Source: Micromonospora sp. DSM 45708 (GTDB taxonomy: Bacteria; Actinomycetota; Actinomycetes; Mycobacteriales; Micromonosporaceae). Taken from it: a stretch of 64,000 bases of DNA. Of the stretch, positions 36,160 to 45,120 are shown one piece after another (the stretch's first letter is position 1; each line of letters starts with the position of its first letter). The notes beneath the pieces are model-generated. The model did no database searches. It saw only the letters and a program-made list of their open reading frames with translations, and was not told the DNA's origin. Where the stretch lies: NCBI RefSeq assembly GCF_039566955.1, contig NZ_CP154796.1, positions 6,820,001 to 6,884,000 of the forward strand, given 5' to 3'. The translations under genes were made by a program, and so were the position numbers.

Positions 36160-36953
36160 CCGCTGCGGTGCCCCTGCTCTGGTACGTCGCGTACGGGTCG
36201 AACCTGCACGCCGCTCGGCTCGACTGGTACCTGCGCGGCGGGCGTCCACCGGGCGGGCTGCGCACGTACCCGGGCTGTCGGGACTGCCGACCACCGCACC
36301 GGACGGTTCCGGCGCTGGTCCCCGGCGGCGTCTATTTCGCCGGCGAGTCCCGCGCCTGGACCGGTGGCATGGCGTTCTACGACCCGGAGCTGCCCGGCCG
36401 GGCGGCGGTCCGCGGCTACCTGGTCACGGTCGAGCAGTTCGCCGACATCGCCGCCCAGGAGATGTACCGGCCGCCCGGCGCGGACCTGGCCGGGATCCGC
36501 GCGGCGGTCGCGACCGGCCGGGCCACGCTCGGTCCGGGCCGCTACGAGACGCTGCTCCGGGTCGGGGAGCGCGACGGCCGGCCGATGCTCACGTTCACCG
36601 CCCCGCACCGCGCGGTGGAGGTGCCCTGGACCCGGCCCGCCCCGGTCTATCTCGGCATGCTGGCCCGGGGGCTGCGGGAGGCGCACGGGTGGGGTGTCGC
36701 CCGCACCGTCGACTATCTGTCCGGCCGGCCGGGTGTCGCCGGGCGGTGGACCCGGGCGGCGCTCCGGACGCTGGTCGGCACCGCCCACGTCGCGGTCGCC
36801 AACCCGCCCTCCGGTGTTCAGGTCGAGTTCGGACAGTCCGCTCCGGCCGCCGGACCGGTGGACATGAACGGCCGTTCGGTTGGCGACGGATGGCCCGCCG
36901 GGAGTGTTTCCGGTCAGGAAGGTTGCCAGAGCAAGGTTTTCGGCGTGACATGA
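36147..36953 (+). CDS. Gamma-glutamylcyclotransferase-like fold protein, unknown function
   Basis: From the GTG at 36147 the protein has 268 residues; a GTG at 36168 is an alternative. WYVAYGSNLHAARLDWYL carries the YGSNL motif of the GGCT-like fold. YFAGESRAWTGGMAFYDPE and GYLVTVEQFADIAAQEMYR support a cyclotransferase-like core. Actinomycete homologues are often labelled histone deacetylase, for which I see no basis. The 13-bp overlap with the phosphodiesterase gene suggests one transcript. Confidence 0.7.
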   Translation: MRVLTAAVPLLWYVAYGSNLHAARLDWYLRGGRPPGGLRTYPGCRDCRPPHRTVPALVPGGVYFAGESRAWTGGMAFYDPELPGRAAVRGYLVTVEQFADIAAQEMYRPPGADLAGIRAAVATGRATLGPGRYETLLRVGERDGRPMLTFTAPHRAVEVPWTRPAPVYLGMLARGLREAHGWGVARTVDYLSGRPGVAGRWTRAALRTLVGTAHVAVANPPSGVQVEFGQSAPAAGPVDMNGRSVGDGWPAGSVSGQEGCQSKVFGVT

Positions 36954-36958
36954 GCGAC

Positions 36959-36992
36959 GGCGCCGGCTCCCTGGTCCCTGGGGGCCGGCGCC
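36959..36992 (+). terminator. Terminator after the GGCT-like gene
   Basis: A 9-bp perfect stem (36959-36967 with 36984-36992, GGCGCCGGC) extends inward with CCC/GGG and is followed by CTTTCC. The rest of the 307-bp gap to 37261 contains no gene that I can see. Confidence 0.65.
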
Positions 36993-37260
36993 CTTTCCAC
37001 GAACCGCGTGCGCCGTGCGGGAATTCATCCGACGGTCATGTCGGACTCGTCGGGCAGACCGGTACGGGTCGCCTGGTGCGGCGAACATTCCGAATGCCAC
37101 CCCGGTCGACCTGCGGCCCGGTGGATGAGAAGCTACCCCGGGCGGGGCGGCGTTCCCCCGAGTGCCGCCTTCCGCGATCGACCCCTGTCACGGCACGCAT
37201 CAGGGTCGCCGGGCGAATCATCGTCCGGACACCACGCGCCGGTATCTCACGAGGAGTTCC

Positions 37261-39003
37261 ATGTCCGTCCCCGGGATGCGCCGCCGGGCCGCCGTCGGCC
37301 TGGCCGCACTCGCCGCGACCGCGTTCACCGCCGTCGCCGTCACCCCCGACCAGGCCGAGGCCCACTCGAAGCCGGTCGACGTCCAGCTGCTCGCGATCAA
37401 CGACTTCCACGGCAACCTGGAGCCGCCGACCGGCTCCAGCGGCACCATCGACGGGCAGGCCGCCGGTGGCGCGGAATACCTGGCCAGCCACCTGAAGGCC
37501 ATGCGCGCCGCGGCGCAGGCGCAGGGCAAGGGCACCGTCACGGTCGCCGCGGGCGACCTGATCGGCGCCTCGCCGCTGCTCTCCGCCGCGTTCCACGACG
37601 AGCCCACCATCGAGGAGATGAACCTCGCCGGGCTCGAGTTCGCCAGCGTCGGCAACCACGAGTTCGACGAGGGCGCCACCGAGCTGCTGCGGATGCAGCG
37701 CGGCGGCTGCCACCCGGTGGACGGCTGCGCCGACGGCACGCCGTTCGCGGGCGCGAAGTTCAAGTACCTCTCCGCGAACGCGTTCAAGACCTCCACCGGC
37801 CTGCCGCTGATGCAGCCGTTCGGCATCAAGATCGTCAAGGGTGTGCCGATCGGCTTCATCGGCATGACGCTGGAGGGCACCCCGAACATCGTCAGCCAGC
37901 AGGGCGTGGCCGGGCTGCGCTTCACCGACGAGGCCGACACCGCCAACAAGTACGCCAAGATCCTGCGGCTGCTCGGCGTCAAGAGCATCGTCGTGCTGCT
38001 GCACGAGGGTGGCGTGCAGAACGGCGGCGGCATCAACGACTGCACCGGGTTCAGCGGCCCGATCGTCGACATCGCCAACCGGATGGACCCGTCGATCGAC
38101 GTGATCGTCAGCGGCCACAGCCACGCCGCGTACAACTGCAACATCAACGGCAAGCTGGTCACCAGCGCCAGCTCGTTCGGCCGCCTCGTCACCGACATCA
38201 ACCTGAAGATCGACCCGCGTACCCGGGACGTGGTCAGCGCGTCGGCGAACAACGTGGTGGTCACCCGGGACGTCGCCAAGGACCCGGCCTCGACCGAGCT
38301 GATCAGCCGGTACAAGACCGCGCTCGGCCCGGTGGCCGACCGGGTGGTCGGCGAGACCACCGCCGCGATCACCAAGACCCAGGAGAACCTGTACCAGACC
38401 GGGGTCGACGCCAACGGCAAGCCGACGTACCAGACCGGTGAGTCGCCGCTGGGCAACGTGATCGCCGACGCCCAGCTCGCCGCCACCGACACCGAGCAGA
38501 ACGCGGTCGCCGCGTTCATGAACCCCGGTGGTGTCCGCGCCGACCTCGACGCCGGCCCGGTCACCTACGCCGAGGCGTTCACCGTCCAGCCGTTCGCCAA
38601 CAACCTGGTGACGCTGGACCTGACCGGCGCGCAGCTCTACTGCATGCTGGAGCAGCAGTTCACCGTGGCGCGGGTGCTCTACGCCTCCTCGTCCGTGCAC
38701 TACGTCGTGGACGTCAACGGCACCACCGCGCCGGCCGGCACGCCGTGTGCCGGCAGCCGGGTGGTCCGGGGCAGCCTCACCATCAACGGCACCCCGGTGA
38801 CGGACACCGCGACCTACCGGGTCACGGTGAACAACTTCCTCGCCGGCGGCGGCGACGGCTTCAGCGTCCTGACCGGCGGCACCAACGCGGTGACCGGCCA
38901 GATCGACCTGGACGCCTTCACCGCGTACCTGACCGAGAAGTCGCCGGTGTCCGCGCCGGCGCTGGACCGGATCCAGACCACCGCGGAGGTCCCCGCCGCC
39001 TGA
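37261..39003 (+). CDS. Secreted 5'-nucleotidase / 2',3'-cyclic phosphodiesterase-type protein
   Basis: The 580-residue protein has a twin-Arg-like signal (GMRRRAAVGLAALAATAF) and the bifunctional 5'-nucleotidase architecture. The metal-site half has AINDFHGNLEPP, VAAGDLIGASPLLSA, SVGNHEFDEG, VVLLHEGG and VIVSGHSHAAYNC. The C-terminal substrate-binding half has PLGNVIADAQLAAT, MNPGGVRADLDAGPVTYAEA, FTVQPFANNLVTLDLTG and VTVNNFLAGGGDGF. It dephosphorylates extracellular nucleotides to salvage phosphate and nucleosides. Its length is normal. GAGGAG lies six bases before the ATG. Confidence 0.92.
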   Translation: MSVPGMRRRAAVGLAALAATAFTAVAVTPDQAEAHSKPVDVQLLAINDFHGNLEPPTGSSGTIDGQAAGGAEYLASHLKAMRAAAQAQGKGTVTVAAGDLIGASPLLSAAFHDEPTIEEMNLAGLEFASVGNHEFDEGATELLRMQRGGCHPVDGCADGTPFAGAKFKYLSANAFKTSTGLPLMQPFGIKIVKGVPIGFIGMTLEGTPNIVSQQGVAGLRFTDEADTANKYAKILRLLGVKSIVVLLHEGGVQNGGGINDCTGFSGPIVDIANRMDPSIDVIVSGHSHAAYNCNINGKLVTSASSFGRLVTDINLKIDPRTRDVVSASANNVVVTRDVAKDPASTELISRYKTALGPVADRVVGETTAAITKTQENLYQTGVDANGKPTYQTGESPLGNVIADAQLAATDTEQNAVAAFMNPGGVRADLDAGPVTYAEAFTVQPFANNLVTLDLTGAQLYCMLEQQFTVARVLYASSSVHYVVDVNGTTAPAGTPCAGSRVVRGSLTINGTPVTDTATYRVTVNNFLAGGGDGFSVLTGGTNAVTGQIDLDAFTAYLTEKSPVSAPALDRIQTTAEVPAA

Positions 39004-39020
39004 CGGCGACCACACCGAGA

Positions 39021-39051
39021 ACGGGCCCGGGAGCGACGCTCCGGGGCCCGT
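39021..39051 (+). terminator. Terminator after the 5'-nucleotidase
   Basis: An 8-bp GC-rich perfect outer stem (39021-39028 with 39044-39051, ACGGGCCC) begins 18 bases after the stop. The inner bases also pair with one mismatch. Confidence 0.6.
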
Positions 39052-39072
39052 CCTCGTCCGTGCCCTCCCGCT

Positions 39073-39135
39073 CGTCGATCAAGGAGTTCGCGTCCGGCAG
39101 AGCGCGGAAGGGTGGCCCGAACTCCTTGATCGACG
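39073..39135. repeat. 18-bp inverted repeat between convergent genes
   Basis: Arms 39073-39090 and 39118-39135 are perfectly complementary (CGTCGATCAAGGAGTTCG) with a 27-nt loop. It lies between the 5'-nucleotidase and the MFS gene ending at 39146. The GATC-containing arms resemble the inverted repeats at 45068 and 54040, which suggests a repeat family. Confidence 0.75.
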
Positions 39136-39145
39136 GCTGGGACGG

Positions 39146-40435
39146 TCAGGCCGTGGGGGCGAGGTGGGGGTCCGGGGTGGAGGTGGGGGCCGGGCGGCCG
39201 TCCTGGACCGCGCTGAGCAGGGGGCGCAGGGACAGGGCGAGCAGCGAGGCGGCCAGGCAGCCACCCACCACGACCGCCACCCAGACCCGTCCGTCCGCCG
39301 CGCCGATCAGGGGCCCGGCGGTGACCGGACCGACGACCCCGCTGATCCCGAAGATCATCGAACTCATCGCGTTGTAGCGGCCACGCAGCTCGTCGGTGGC
39401 CAACGCGTTGGTCAGGGCGGGCATGACCGGCGACAGCATCGTCTCGCCGAACCCGAAGATCGCCGAGCAGGCCACCACGCCGAGCGCCGCGAGCAGCGCG
39501 TTGCCGCCACCGACCACGCCGGCCGCACCGAGCACCAGCCAGGCGCCCGCGAAGACCGCGCCGACCAACGCCAGCGCGCCGGTGCGGCTGCGTCCCTCCA
39601 GCCGCCGGAGCATCAGCAGCTGGGAGAGCACGATCATCACGGTGTTCGCGGCGAGCGCCCAGGCCACCACCCGCGGCGTCACCTCCACCACCCGCACCGA
39701 GTACGCCGCGAAGCCCACCTCGATCTGCGCGTAGCCGCAGGTGGTGAGCACCAGCCCGAAGACGACGAGCCGGCGGAACGGCCGGTCCCGCAGCACGGTC
39801 AGATAGCCGCCGGCCGCCGGCGCGGCATCGCCCCCGTCCGCGACCGTGGCCGGCCGGCGCCCCACGTGCGGCAGCGTGAGCAGGATCAGGGCCGGGGTCA
39901 GGTAGCTCACCGCGTCGAGCAGGTAGATCGCCTGGAACGTGACCGGGCGGGCCACGTCGACCACCGCGCCGGAGATCAGGCCGCCGACGCCGATGCCGAG
40001 GTTGAGCAGGGCGAAGTTCAGCCCGAAGACCCGCTGCCGCTCACCGTCGCTCGTGAGCGACGCGAGGATGGTGTTCTGCCCGGCCCAGATCGCCGAGCTG
40101 CCCACGGCGACCAGGGTCATCACCCCGAACGCCGAGGCGGTGGAGTCGACCAGGGCCAGCGAGCCGGTGCCGACGGCCTCGACGACCAGGCACGGCAGCA
40201 CCACCCGCCGGGCGCCGAACCGGTCGATCAGCGTGCCGCCCAGCGGCGACAGGGCCAGCGTCACCGCGCCGAACCAGCCGATCACCAGGCCGGCGCGGGC
40301 GTCGGTCAGGCCGCGCACGTCGGTGAGGTAGATGAAGAGGAACGGCAGGGTGAGGCCGCGCCCGACGGCGGAGAGCAGGGTCCCCAGGAGAATCCGGCGG
40401 GCTTCGGGACGGGCTGGTAGGACGCGGCGCGGCAT
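39146..40435 (-). CDS. MFS transporter
   Basis: The 429-residue membrane protein from the ATG at 40435 has about 12 segments, the motif-A-like GTLIDRFGARR, and a helix with NFALLNLGIGVGGLISG. The central loop is VGRRPATVADGGDAAPAAGG. It looks like a drug or metabolite exporter; the substrate is unknown. Upstream possible starts lack a membrane-compatible N terminus. Confidence 0.85.
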   Translation of the reverse strand: MPRRVLPARPEARRILLGTLLSAVGRGLTLPFLFIYLTDVRGLTDARAGLVIGWFGAVTLALSPLGGTLIDRFGARRVVLPCLVVEAVGTGSLALVDSTASAFGVMTLVAVGSSAIWAGQNTILASLTSDGERQRVFGLNFALLNLGIGVGGLISGAVVDVARPVTFQAIYLLDAVSYLTPALILLTLPHVGRRPATVADGGDAAPAAGGYLTVLRDRPFRRLVVFGLVLTTCGYAQIEVGFAAYSVRVVEVTPRVVAWALAANTVMIVLSQLLMLRRLEGRSRTGALALVGAVFAGAWLVLGAAGVVGGGNALLAALGVVACSAIFGFGETMLSPVMPALTNALATDELRGRYNAMSSMIFGISGVVGPVTAGPLIGAADGRVWVAVVVGGCLAASLLALSLRPLLSAVQDGRPAPTSTPDPHLAPTA

Positions 40436-40544
40436 GGCTGGGATTCTGGGCGGCGGGTACGACGACCGCGACCCGTTTACCCCCGCCCCGGCGGGCGCGG
40501 AGCCGGAAGGTGAGCAAGCCCACCCCGTCTGCCATGCTGGCCCG

Positions 40545-41018
40545 GTGACCACGACCTGGCGTCATCTGCCCGCCCCGGCCCGCGAGATCGCCGTGACCGC
40601 CACGGACGCGGTCGACGCGGCCCGGGCGCGGGACGCCGAGGCGTACCGGGCGGCGGTGGAACGACTCGCCGCCGCCGACCGGGCCGGGCTGGTGCTCGGC
40701 GGTGCGGTACGGCTGCTGCTGGAGGAGGGGCATCCGGACGGACTGGACGGCGACGACGTACGCCAGGTGCTGGAACGCTGCGCCCGGTCGGCCGCGACGT
40801 GGTGGCCCGAGGTCGACCCGCACGTGCTGCTGGTGCTGCTGGCCGGTGCGCTCGGTGTCTACGACCCGGGCGACGACGAGAACCCGCCCGACCCGGCGGC
40901 GGTCGCCCGGCACGCCCCGCTGCTCGTGGCCGACCTGCTGGCGGTCACCGGACGCCCGTTCGCCGACTACCTGAGCGCGGCGTTCGCCGAGGTGGCCCGC
41001 ACCGAGCTGCACGACTGA
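40545..41018 (+). CDS. Conserved hypothetical protein
   Basis: The 157-residue protein starts at GTG 40545 (VTTTWRHLPAPAREIAVTA), 109 bp from the divergent MFS start. It is helical and acidic, with ARDAEAYRAAVERLAAADR and DPHVLLVLLAGALGVYDPGD, and lacks membrane segments and Cys motifs except one Cys. I cannot name a family. The long preceding in-frame stretch up to 40332 has no convincing start. Confidence 0.6.
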   Translation: MTTTWRHLPAPAREIAVTATDAVDAARARDAEAYRAAVERLAAADRAGLVLGGAVRLLLEEGHPDGLDGDDVRQVLERCARSAATWWPEVDPHVLLVLLAGALGVYDPGDDENPPDPAAVARHAPLLVADLLAVTGRPFADYLSAAFAEVARTELHD

Positions 41019-41063
41019 CCGGGGCGGGGCGGACGCTGCTCGTCCACCCCGCCCCACCGGTCA
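41016..41063. terminator. Bidirectional terminator between convergent genes
   Basis: An imperfect but long GC-rich stem pairs TGACCGG and GGCGGGGCGGACG (41016-41035) with CGTCCACCCCGCC and CCGGTCA (41041-41063). It overlaps the stop codons of both flanking genes. Confidence 0.6.
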
Positions 41064-42983
41064 GGCGGTGCCGGCGACCTCGAACGAGTACCAGTTGGCG
41101 TACTCGCTGAACGTGCCGTCGGCCTTGACCGCGAAGACCGTCAGGGTGATCCACCCGCTGGTCTGCGGCGTCCACGTCACGGTCGCCCGGCCCTCACCGT
41201 CGGCGGCCACGTCGGCGAACTCGCCGTCGTCGCCGAACGCGTACCGGTAGGTCGCCACGTCGGTCCACCCGGGCGGCGGCGAGAAGGTGAAGGTGCCGGG
41301 CACCCCGACCCCACCCACCGGGCTGCCGTCGGCCGGTCGCTGGTAGACGTCCGACCGGACGCCCGGCCACGGGTTGAAGGTGGCGTACCAGGTGGTCTCC
41401 TCGGAGACGAATCCGTTGGCGCTGCGGCTGCGGATCGTCACCCGGTGACCGTTGGGGTTGCTCGCCCGGAAGCTGAACCAGGCGACACCGTCCGCCTCGG
41501 GCTGCCGGGTCTCCGCCGGCTCGTTGTCGAGCGTGATCTCGTACTCCTCGACGCCGTTGAGCCCCGGCGCCGGGGTGATCTTCAGCAGCACGTCCTGGTT
41601 CCACTCCGGGGGACCGCCCTGCACCTCCACCTGCGGCGCGGACCAGGGCACGTTCACCTCGTAGACGACCGTCCCCGAGGTGTTGCCGGCCAGGTCGACC
41701 GAACGCACGGTGAGCCGCTGCGGACCGGCGTCGGGCGGGCTCATCGTCACCGTCGCGGTGCCCCCCGGCGCGTCGGGCCGGACGGTGCCGGGGCGGCTCA
41801 GCGGGTCGGTGCAGACCAACTGGCCGACGTCACCGCCGGACTCACAGCCGCCCGCGCCGAGCTGGGACCACGAGTACTGGAAGCCCGCCACGTCCTTCCT
41901 GCCGTTGCCGGAGAACGTGAAGACACCCGGCTCGCCGGCCGGCACCCACTGGCCGGTCTCCGACGAGGGGTAGTTCGACGACGTCACCGTCGGCGCCGCC
42001 GGCGCCGTGGCGTCGTAGCTGAAGTAGCACTTCTTCGACCAGTCGGACGTGTCCGCGCCGTCGCCGACGCGGGCCTGCCAGACGTACGACGTGCCGTCGG
42101 CCAGCGCGTCGGCGGCCAGTTGGACCGTGTTCGCCCGGCCCGAACTGCCGTGCTCGCCGCTCACCTCCCGACGCTGCTCCGGATGGCCGACCGGCCAGAA
42201 CGCGACGTCGGTACGCAGGCTGCGCTGATCCCACTCGTCGGCGTCGGTCCCGACCGCCTGGAGCACGTGGGCGAAGGCGCCGATCTTCGGGTACGGCCGC
42301 AACTGGGTGCAGGCGAAGCCGCCGTTGTAGAGGCGCGCGTTGTCGACCGTGGGCAGCGAGTTGTACTGCACGCTGAGCTGGACCTGCTTGTACCAGTTCA
42401 GCTCACGCGCGTACGTCGGGTCCGTCTCGTACTGCTCCGGCACCCGGAGCAGGAAGGTGATCCGCCGCTGCTTCTGCGCCACCGCCTCCTGGACGGCGGT
42501 GCCCACGTCGAAGGAGATGGTGGCCCGGGGGCAGTACTCCGGCGTCAGGATCTCGTCGAGCTTGCCGATCGGCTCCGGCTGCCGGTTCCAGGTGGGGGTG
42601 GAACCCACCTGCTTCGTACGCCAGATCTCGATCGCCCGCTTCGTGCAGTCCGCCGCGGTCTGCTCCTGGATGAAGACCTTCCCGCCGTAGATCTTCCGGC
42701 CGCCCTCGAACTGGGACAGGTCGAAGGTGGCGTAGATCCGCGAGGTGTGCGACTTCCCGGCGTCGTCGACCCGGGTGCCGAGCGGCATGTTGACGCCCTC
42801 GGCCCAGTTGTACGCTTTCGCGGGCGTGGCCGAGTCGACCCAGCCGCCCTGCACCTGGGGTGGGGTGGTGTAGTGCGGCGCCGCGACGGCGGCGCCGTCG
42901 GTGCTGACGACCGTCAGCCCGGTGACCCCCAGGGTCAACCCGAGCAGGCCGATGAGGCCACGACGTGGCCTGAGACTGAACAC
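41061..42983 (-). CDS. Secreted DNRLRE/Ig-like multidomain protein
   Basis: The 640-residue protein starts at GTG 42983 with GGGAGGAC upstream. It has a signal peptide (RRGLIGLLGLTLGVTGLTVV ... AAVAAPHY). The N-terminal domain (about 40-205) resembles the DNRLRE cell-wall or carbohydrate-associated type: YATFDLSQFEGGRKIYGG, TISFDVGTAVQEAVAQK. Several Ig/fibronectin-like beta domains follow (YVWQARVGDGADTSDWSKKC; RLTVRSVDLAGNTSG; TYRYAFGDDGEFADV). No catalytic domain is visible. It is likely a secreted adhesion or wall-bound structural protein. Confidence 0.7.
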   Translation of the reverse strand: MFSLRPRRGLIGLLGLTLGVTGLTVVSTDGAAVAAPHYTTPPQVQGGWVDSATPAKAYNWAEGVNMPLGTRVDDAGKSHTSRIYATFDLSQFEGGRKIYGGKVFIQEQTAADCTKRAIEIWRTKQVGSTPTWNRQPEPIGKLDEILTPEYCPRATISFDVGTAVQEAVAQKQRRITFLLRVPEQYETDPTYARELNWYKQVQLSVQYNSLPTVDNARLYNGGFACTQLRPYPKIGAFAHVLQAVGTDADEWDQRSLRTDVAFWPVGHPEQRREVSGEHGSSGRANTVQLAADALADGTSYVWQARVGDGADTSDWSKKCYFSYDATAPAAPTVTSSNYPSSETGQWVPAGEPGVFTFSGNGRKDVAGFQYSWSQLGAGGCESGGDVGQLVCTDPLSRPGTVRPDAPGGTATVTMSPPDAGPQRLTVRSVDLAGNTSGTVVYEVNVPWSAPQVEVQGGPPEWNQDVLLKITPAPGLNGVEEYEITLDNEPAETRQPEADGVAWFSFRASNPNGHRVTIRSRSANGFVSEETTWYATFNPWPGVRSDVYQRPADGSPVGGVGVPGTFTFSPPPGWTDVATYRYAFGDDGEFADVAADGEGRATVTWTPQTSGWITLTVFAVKADGTFSEYANWYSFEVAGTA

Positions 42984-43114
42984 AGTGGATGTCCTCCCGT
43001 TGCCGTCCAGGCGCCCGCCCGGACAGTTACGGGCATCAAACCGTTCCCACCGGTGGGCGGGCAACGGCCTTTCGGTCGGTCACCGGCCGCGCGGTCGGCG
43101 GACTTCCGACGCGG

Positions 43115-44227
43115 TCACGGGCTCGCGGCCAGGAAGACGAACGCGGCGAGCAGCACCAGGTGCACCCCGCCCTGGAGTACGGTGGCCCGCCCCGGCACGA
43201 CCGTGAGCACGGCGGTCACCGCGGTCAGCGCCAGCAGCGTCATCTGGGTGCCGCCCAGCCCCAGCAGCAGCGGGCCGTCCAGCCAGATCGAGGCGATCGC
43301 GATGGCCGGGATGGTCAGGCCGATGCTGGCCATCGCCGAGCCGAGCGCCAGATTGAGACTGATCTGCACGCGGTCCCGGCGGGCCGCCCGCGCGGCGGCC
43401 AGCGTCTCCGGCGCCAGCACCAGCAGCGCGATGACCACGCCGACGAACGCCTGCGGCAGGTTCGCCGCCTGCACCGCCGACTCGATCGCCGGGGAGATCG
43501 TCTTCGCGTCGCCGACCACCGCGACCAGCGCCACCACCAGCAGCGCCAGGCTCACCAGCGCGGTACGCGTGGACGGCGGCTCGGCGTGCCCGTCGCCGTC
43601 GGTGTCCTCCGCCAGGATGCTGCCCTCCTGCGTGACCGGGAGGAAGTAGTCGCGGTGCCGGCCGGTCTGCACCATCACGAACAGCAGGTAGAGCGCGAGC
43701 GAGGCGACCGCCGCGAAGGCGAGCTGACCGGGGGAGAACTCCGGACCGGGCCGGCTGGTGGTGAACGTGGGCACCACCATGCTGAGCGTGGCGAGCGTCG
43801 CCACGGTGGCCAGCGCCCCGCCGGTGCCTTCCGGGTTGAACACCGCCACCTGCCGGCGTAGCGCGCCGAGCAGCAGCGACAGGCCGAGGATGCCGTTACA
43901 GGTGATCATCACGGCGGCGAAGACCGTGTCCCGGGCCAGCGCCTGCGTCTTGTCCCCACCGCTGATCATCAGCGTGACGATCAAACCGACCTCGATCACG
44001 GTGACCGCGACCGCCAGCACCAGCGAGCCGTACGGCTCGCCCACCTTGTGCGCCACCACCTCCGCGTGGTGGACGGCGGCGAGCACCGCGACGGCGAGCA
44101 GGGCGGCCACCACGAAGATCAGCACGCCGGGCAGCTCCCGCCCCCAGGTGAAGACGAGCAGGAGCACGGCGAGCACGGGTACGACGGTGGTCCAATCGGT
44201 CAGGCGGGATCGGATCATCGCTGGCAT
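43115..44227 (-). CDS. Ca2+/H+ antiporter, CaCA family (ChaA-like)
   Basis: The 370-residue protein has about 10-11 membrane segments. The two CaCA alpha repeats are present: GEPYGSLVLAVAVTVIEVGL with its key Glu, and SLNLALGSAMASIGLTIPAI. Between them is a charged loop (LAEDTDGDGHAEPPSTRT) typical of ChaA-type exchangers. It exports Ca2+ (possibly Na+ or K+) in exchange for protons. An internal ATG at 44218 would also fit. No partners nearby. Confidence 0.88.
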   Translation of the reverse strand: MPAMIRSRLTDWTTVVPVLAVLLLVFTWGRELPGVLIFVVAALLAVAVLAAVHHAEVVAHKVGEPYGSLVLAVAVTVIEVGLIVTLMISGGDKTQALARDTVFAAVMITCNGILGLSLLLGALRRQVAVFNPEGTGGALATVATLATLSMVVPTFTTSRPGPEFSPGQLAFAAVASLALYLLFVMVQTGRHRDYFLPVTQEGSILAEDTDGDGHAEPPSTRTALVSLALLVVALVAVVGDAKTISPAIESAVQAANLPQAFVGVVIALLVLAPETLAAARAARRDRVQISLNLALGSAMASIGLTIPAIAIASIWLDGPLLLGLGGTQMTLLALTAVTAVLTVVPGRATVLQGGVHLVLLAAFVFLAASP

Positions 44228-44330
44228 GCGTCTACCTTGCCAGGTGAATCGGTCAGTTGCCCGCGGTGGGGAGATCGTCCCGGGTGGGGTGTGACGGATC
44301 TGGCCGCGGTGCGTCGCTCGTCGGTGGTCT

Positions 44331-44768
44331 TCAGCCCGCGCCGAGGCTGGCGGCGAGGTCGGTGATCGTCGCCGGAGCGTGGGGCTCGCGGGCGACCCGG
44401 GCGAGTACGTCCCGACCGGCTGGCCGGTGACGGATCTCGGCCGGCGCGATGCGGTCGGCCGCTGTCAGGACGCGGGCGGCATTGACCGGATCGTGGACGT
44501 GGACGTAGGTACGGGCGGCGTCGGCGCGTGTCCGCCCCGCGTCGTGGTCGACGGGTTGCTCGACGAGCCGCACGAGTGCCCCACCAGCTTGAAGAACCTC
44601 ATCGAGGTGCCGGGCCGTTTCCGGTGTCGGAGCCTTGGCGGCGGTCCCCAGATCGTGCAGATGACTCTTGCCCCGGTGCGCGAGCTGCCCGAGCGCCCGC
44701 AGAGACAGCCCGCGACTGGCCCGCAGCGCCCGAAGCTGGGCCGCGAAACGTGGATCGACGTGCGACAC
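44331..44768 (-). CDS. Small XRE-type HTH protein
   Basis: From the GTG at 44768 (GGGAG eight bases upstream) the protein has 145 residues. It has an XRE-like helix-turn-helix (LRALRASRGLSLRALGQL, GKSHLHDLGTAAKAPTPE) and a short C-terminal helical part (HDPVNAARVLTAADR; RDVLARVAREPHAPATITDL). It looks like the DNA-binding end of an HTH-TPR regulator and may be a truncated relative. Its target is unknown. Confidence 0.65.
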   Translation of the reverse strand: MSHVDPRFAAQLRALRASRGLSLRALGQLAHRGKSHLHDLGTAAKAPTPETARHLDEVLQAGGALVRLVEQPVDHDAGRTRADAARTYVHVHDPVNAARVLTAADRIAPAEIRHRPAGRDVLARVAREPHAPATITDLAASLGAG

Positions 44769-44881
44769 AACGACGCTCCCAACGCGGAGGAGGACGCACC
44801 CCATCGCATCGGAAGGTACACCTGAACACCACGCTAGGTAACGCCACGTCGCCCTGGTGGCAGGGGGAGCTGCAAATGCAC

Positions 44882-44913
44882 CAGGCCACTCTCTGTTGAT
44901 GGAGAGTGGCCTG
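44882..44913 (-). terminator. Terminator of tRNA-Pro
   Basis: A perfect 12-bp stem (44882-44893 with 44902-44913, CAGGCCACTCTC) and an 8-nt loop begin eight bases after the minus-strand tRNA 3' end. Confidence 0.75.
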
Positions 44914-44921
44914 ACCTCTGG

Positions 44922-44995
<74 letters not shown>

Positions 44996-45067
44996 AGGCG
45001 TGCCGACAAATAGTAGCCCACCCGCCTCCGGGGTCCAACTCGGTACCCCCACCCCACGCGACGCCTG

Positions 45068-45115
45068 GATCTTGGTGCGGATTCACCCCTCCGCGGGCGG
45101 ATCCGCACCAAGATC
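45068..45115. repeat. 15-bp inverted repeat, possible terminator
   Basis: Arms 45068-45082 and 45101-45115 (GATCTTGGTGCGGAT) are perfectly complementary with an 18-nt loop. It lies just after the stop of the metallophosphoesterase gene on the minus strand and before tRNA-Pro. Its GATC-ended arms resemble the repeats at 39073 and 54040. Confidence 0.7.
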
Positions 45116-45120
45116 GCCGA

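Noticed and set aside
36104..37495. Long plus-strand frame spanning the GGCT-like gene and the 307-bp gap
   Set aside because: Its product is Arg/Pro-rich with no domain pattern and it overlaps two well-supported genes in another frame.
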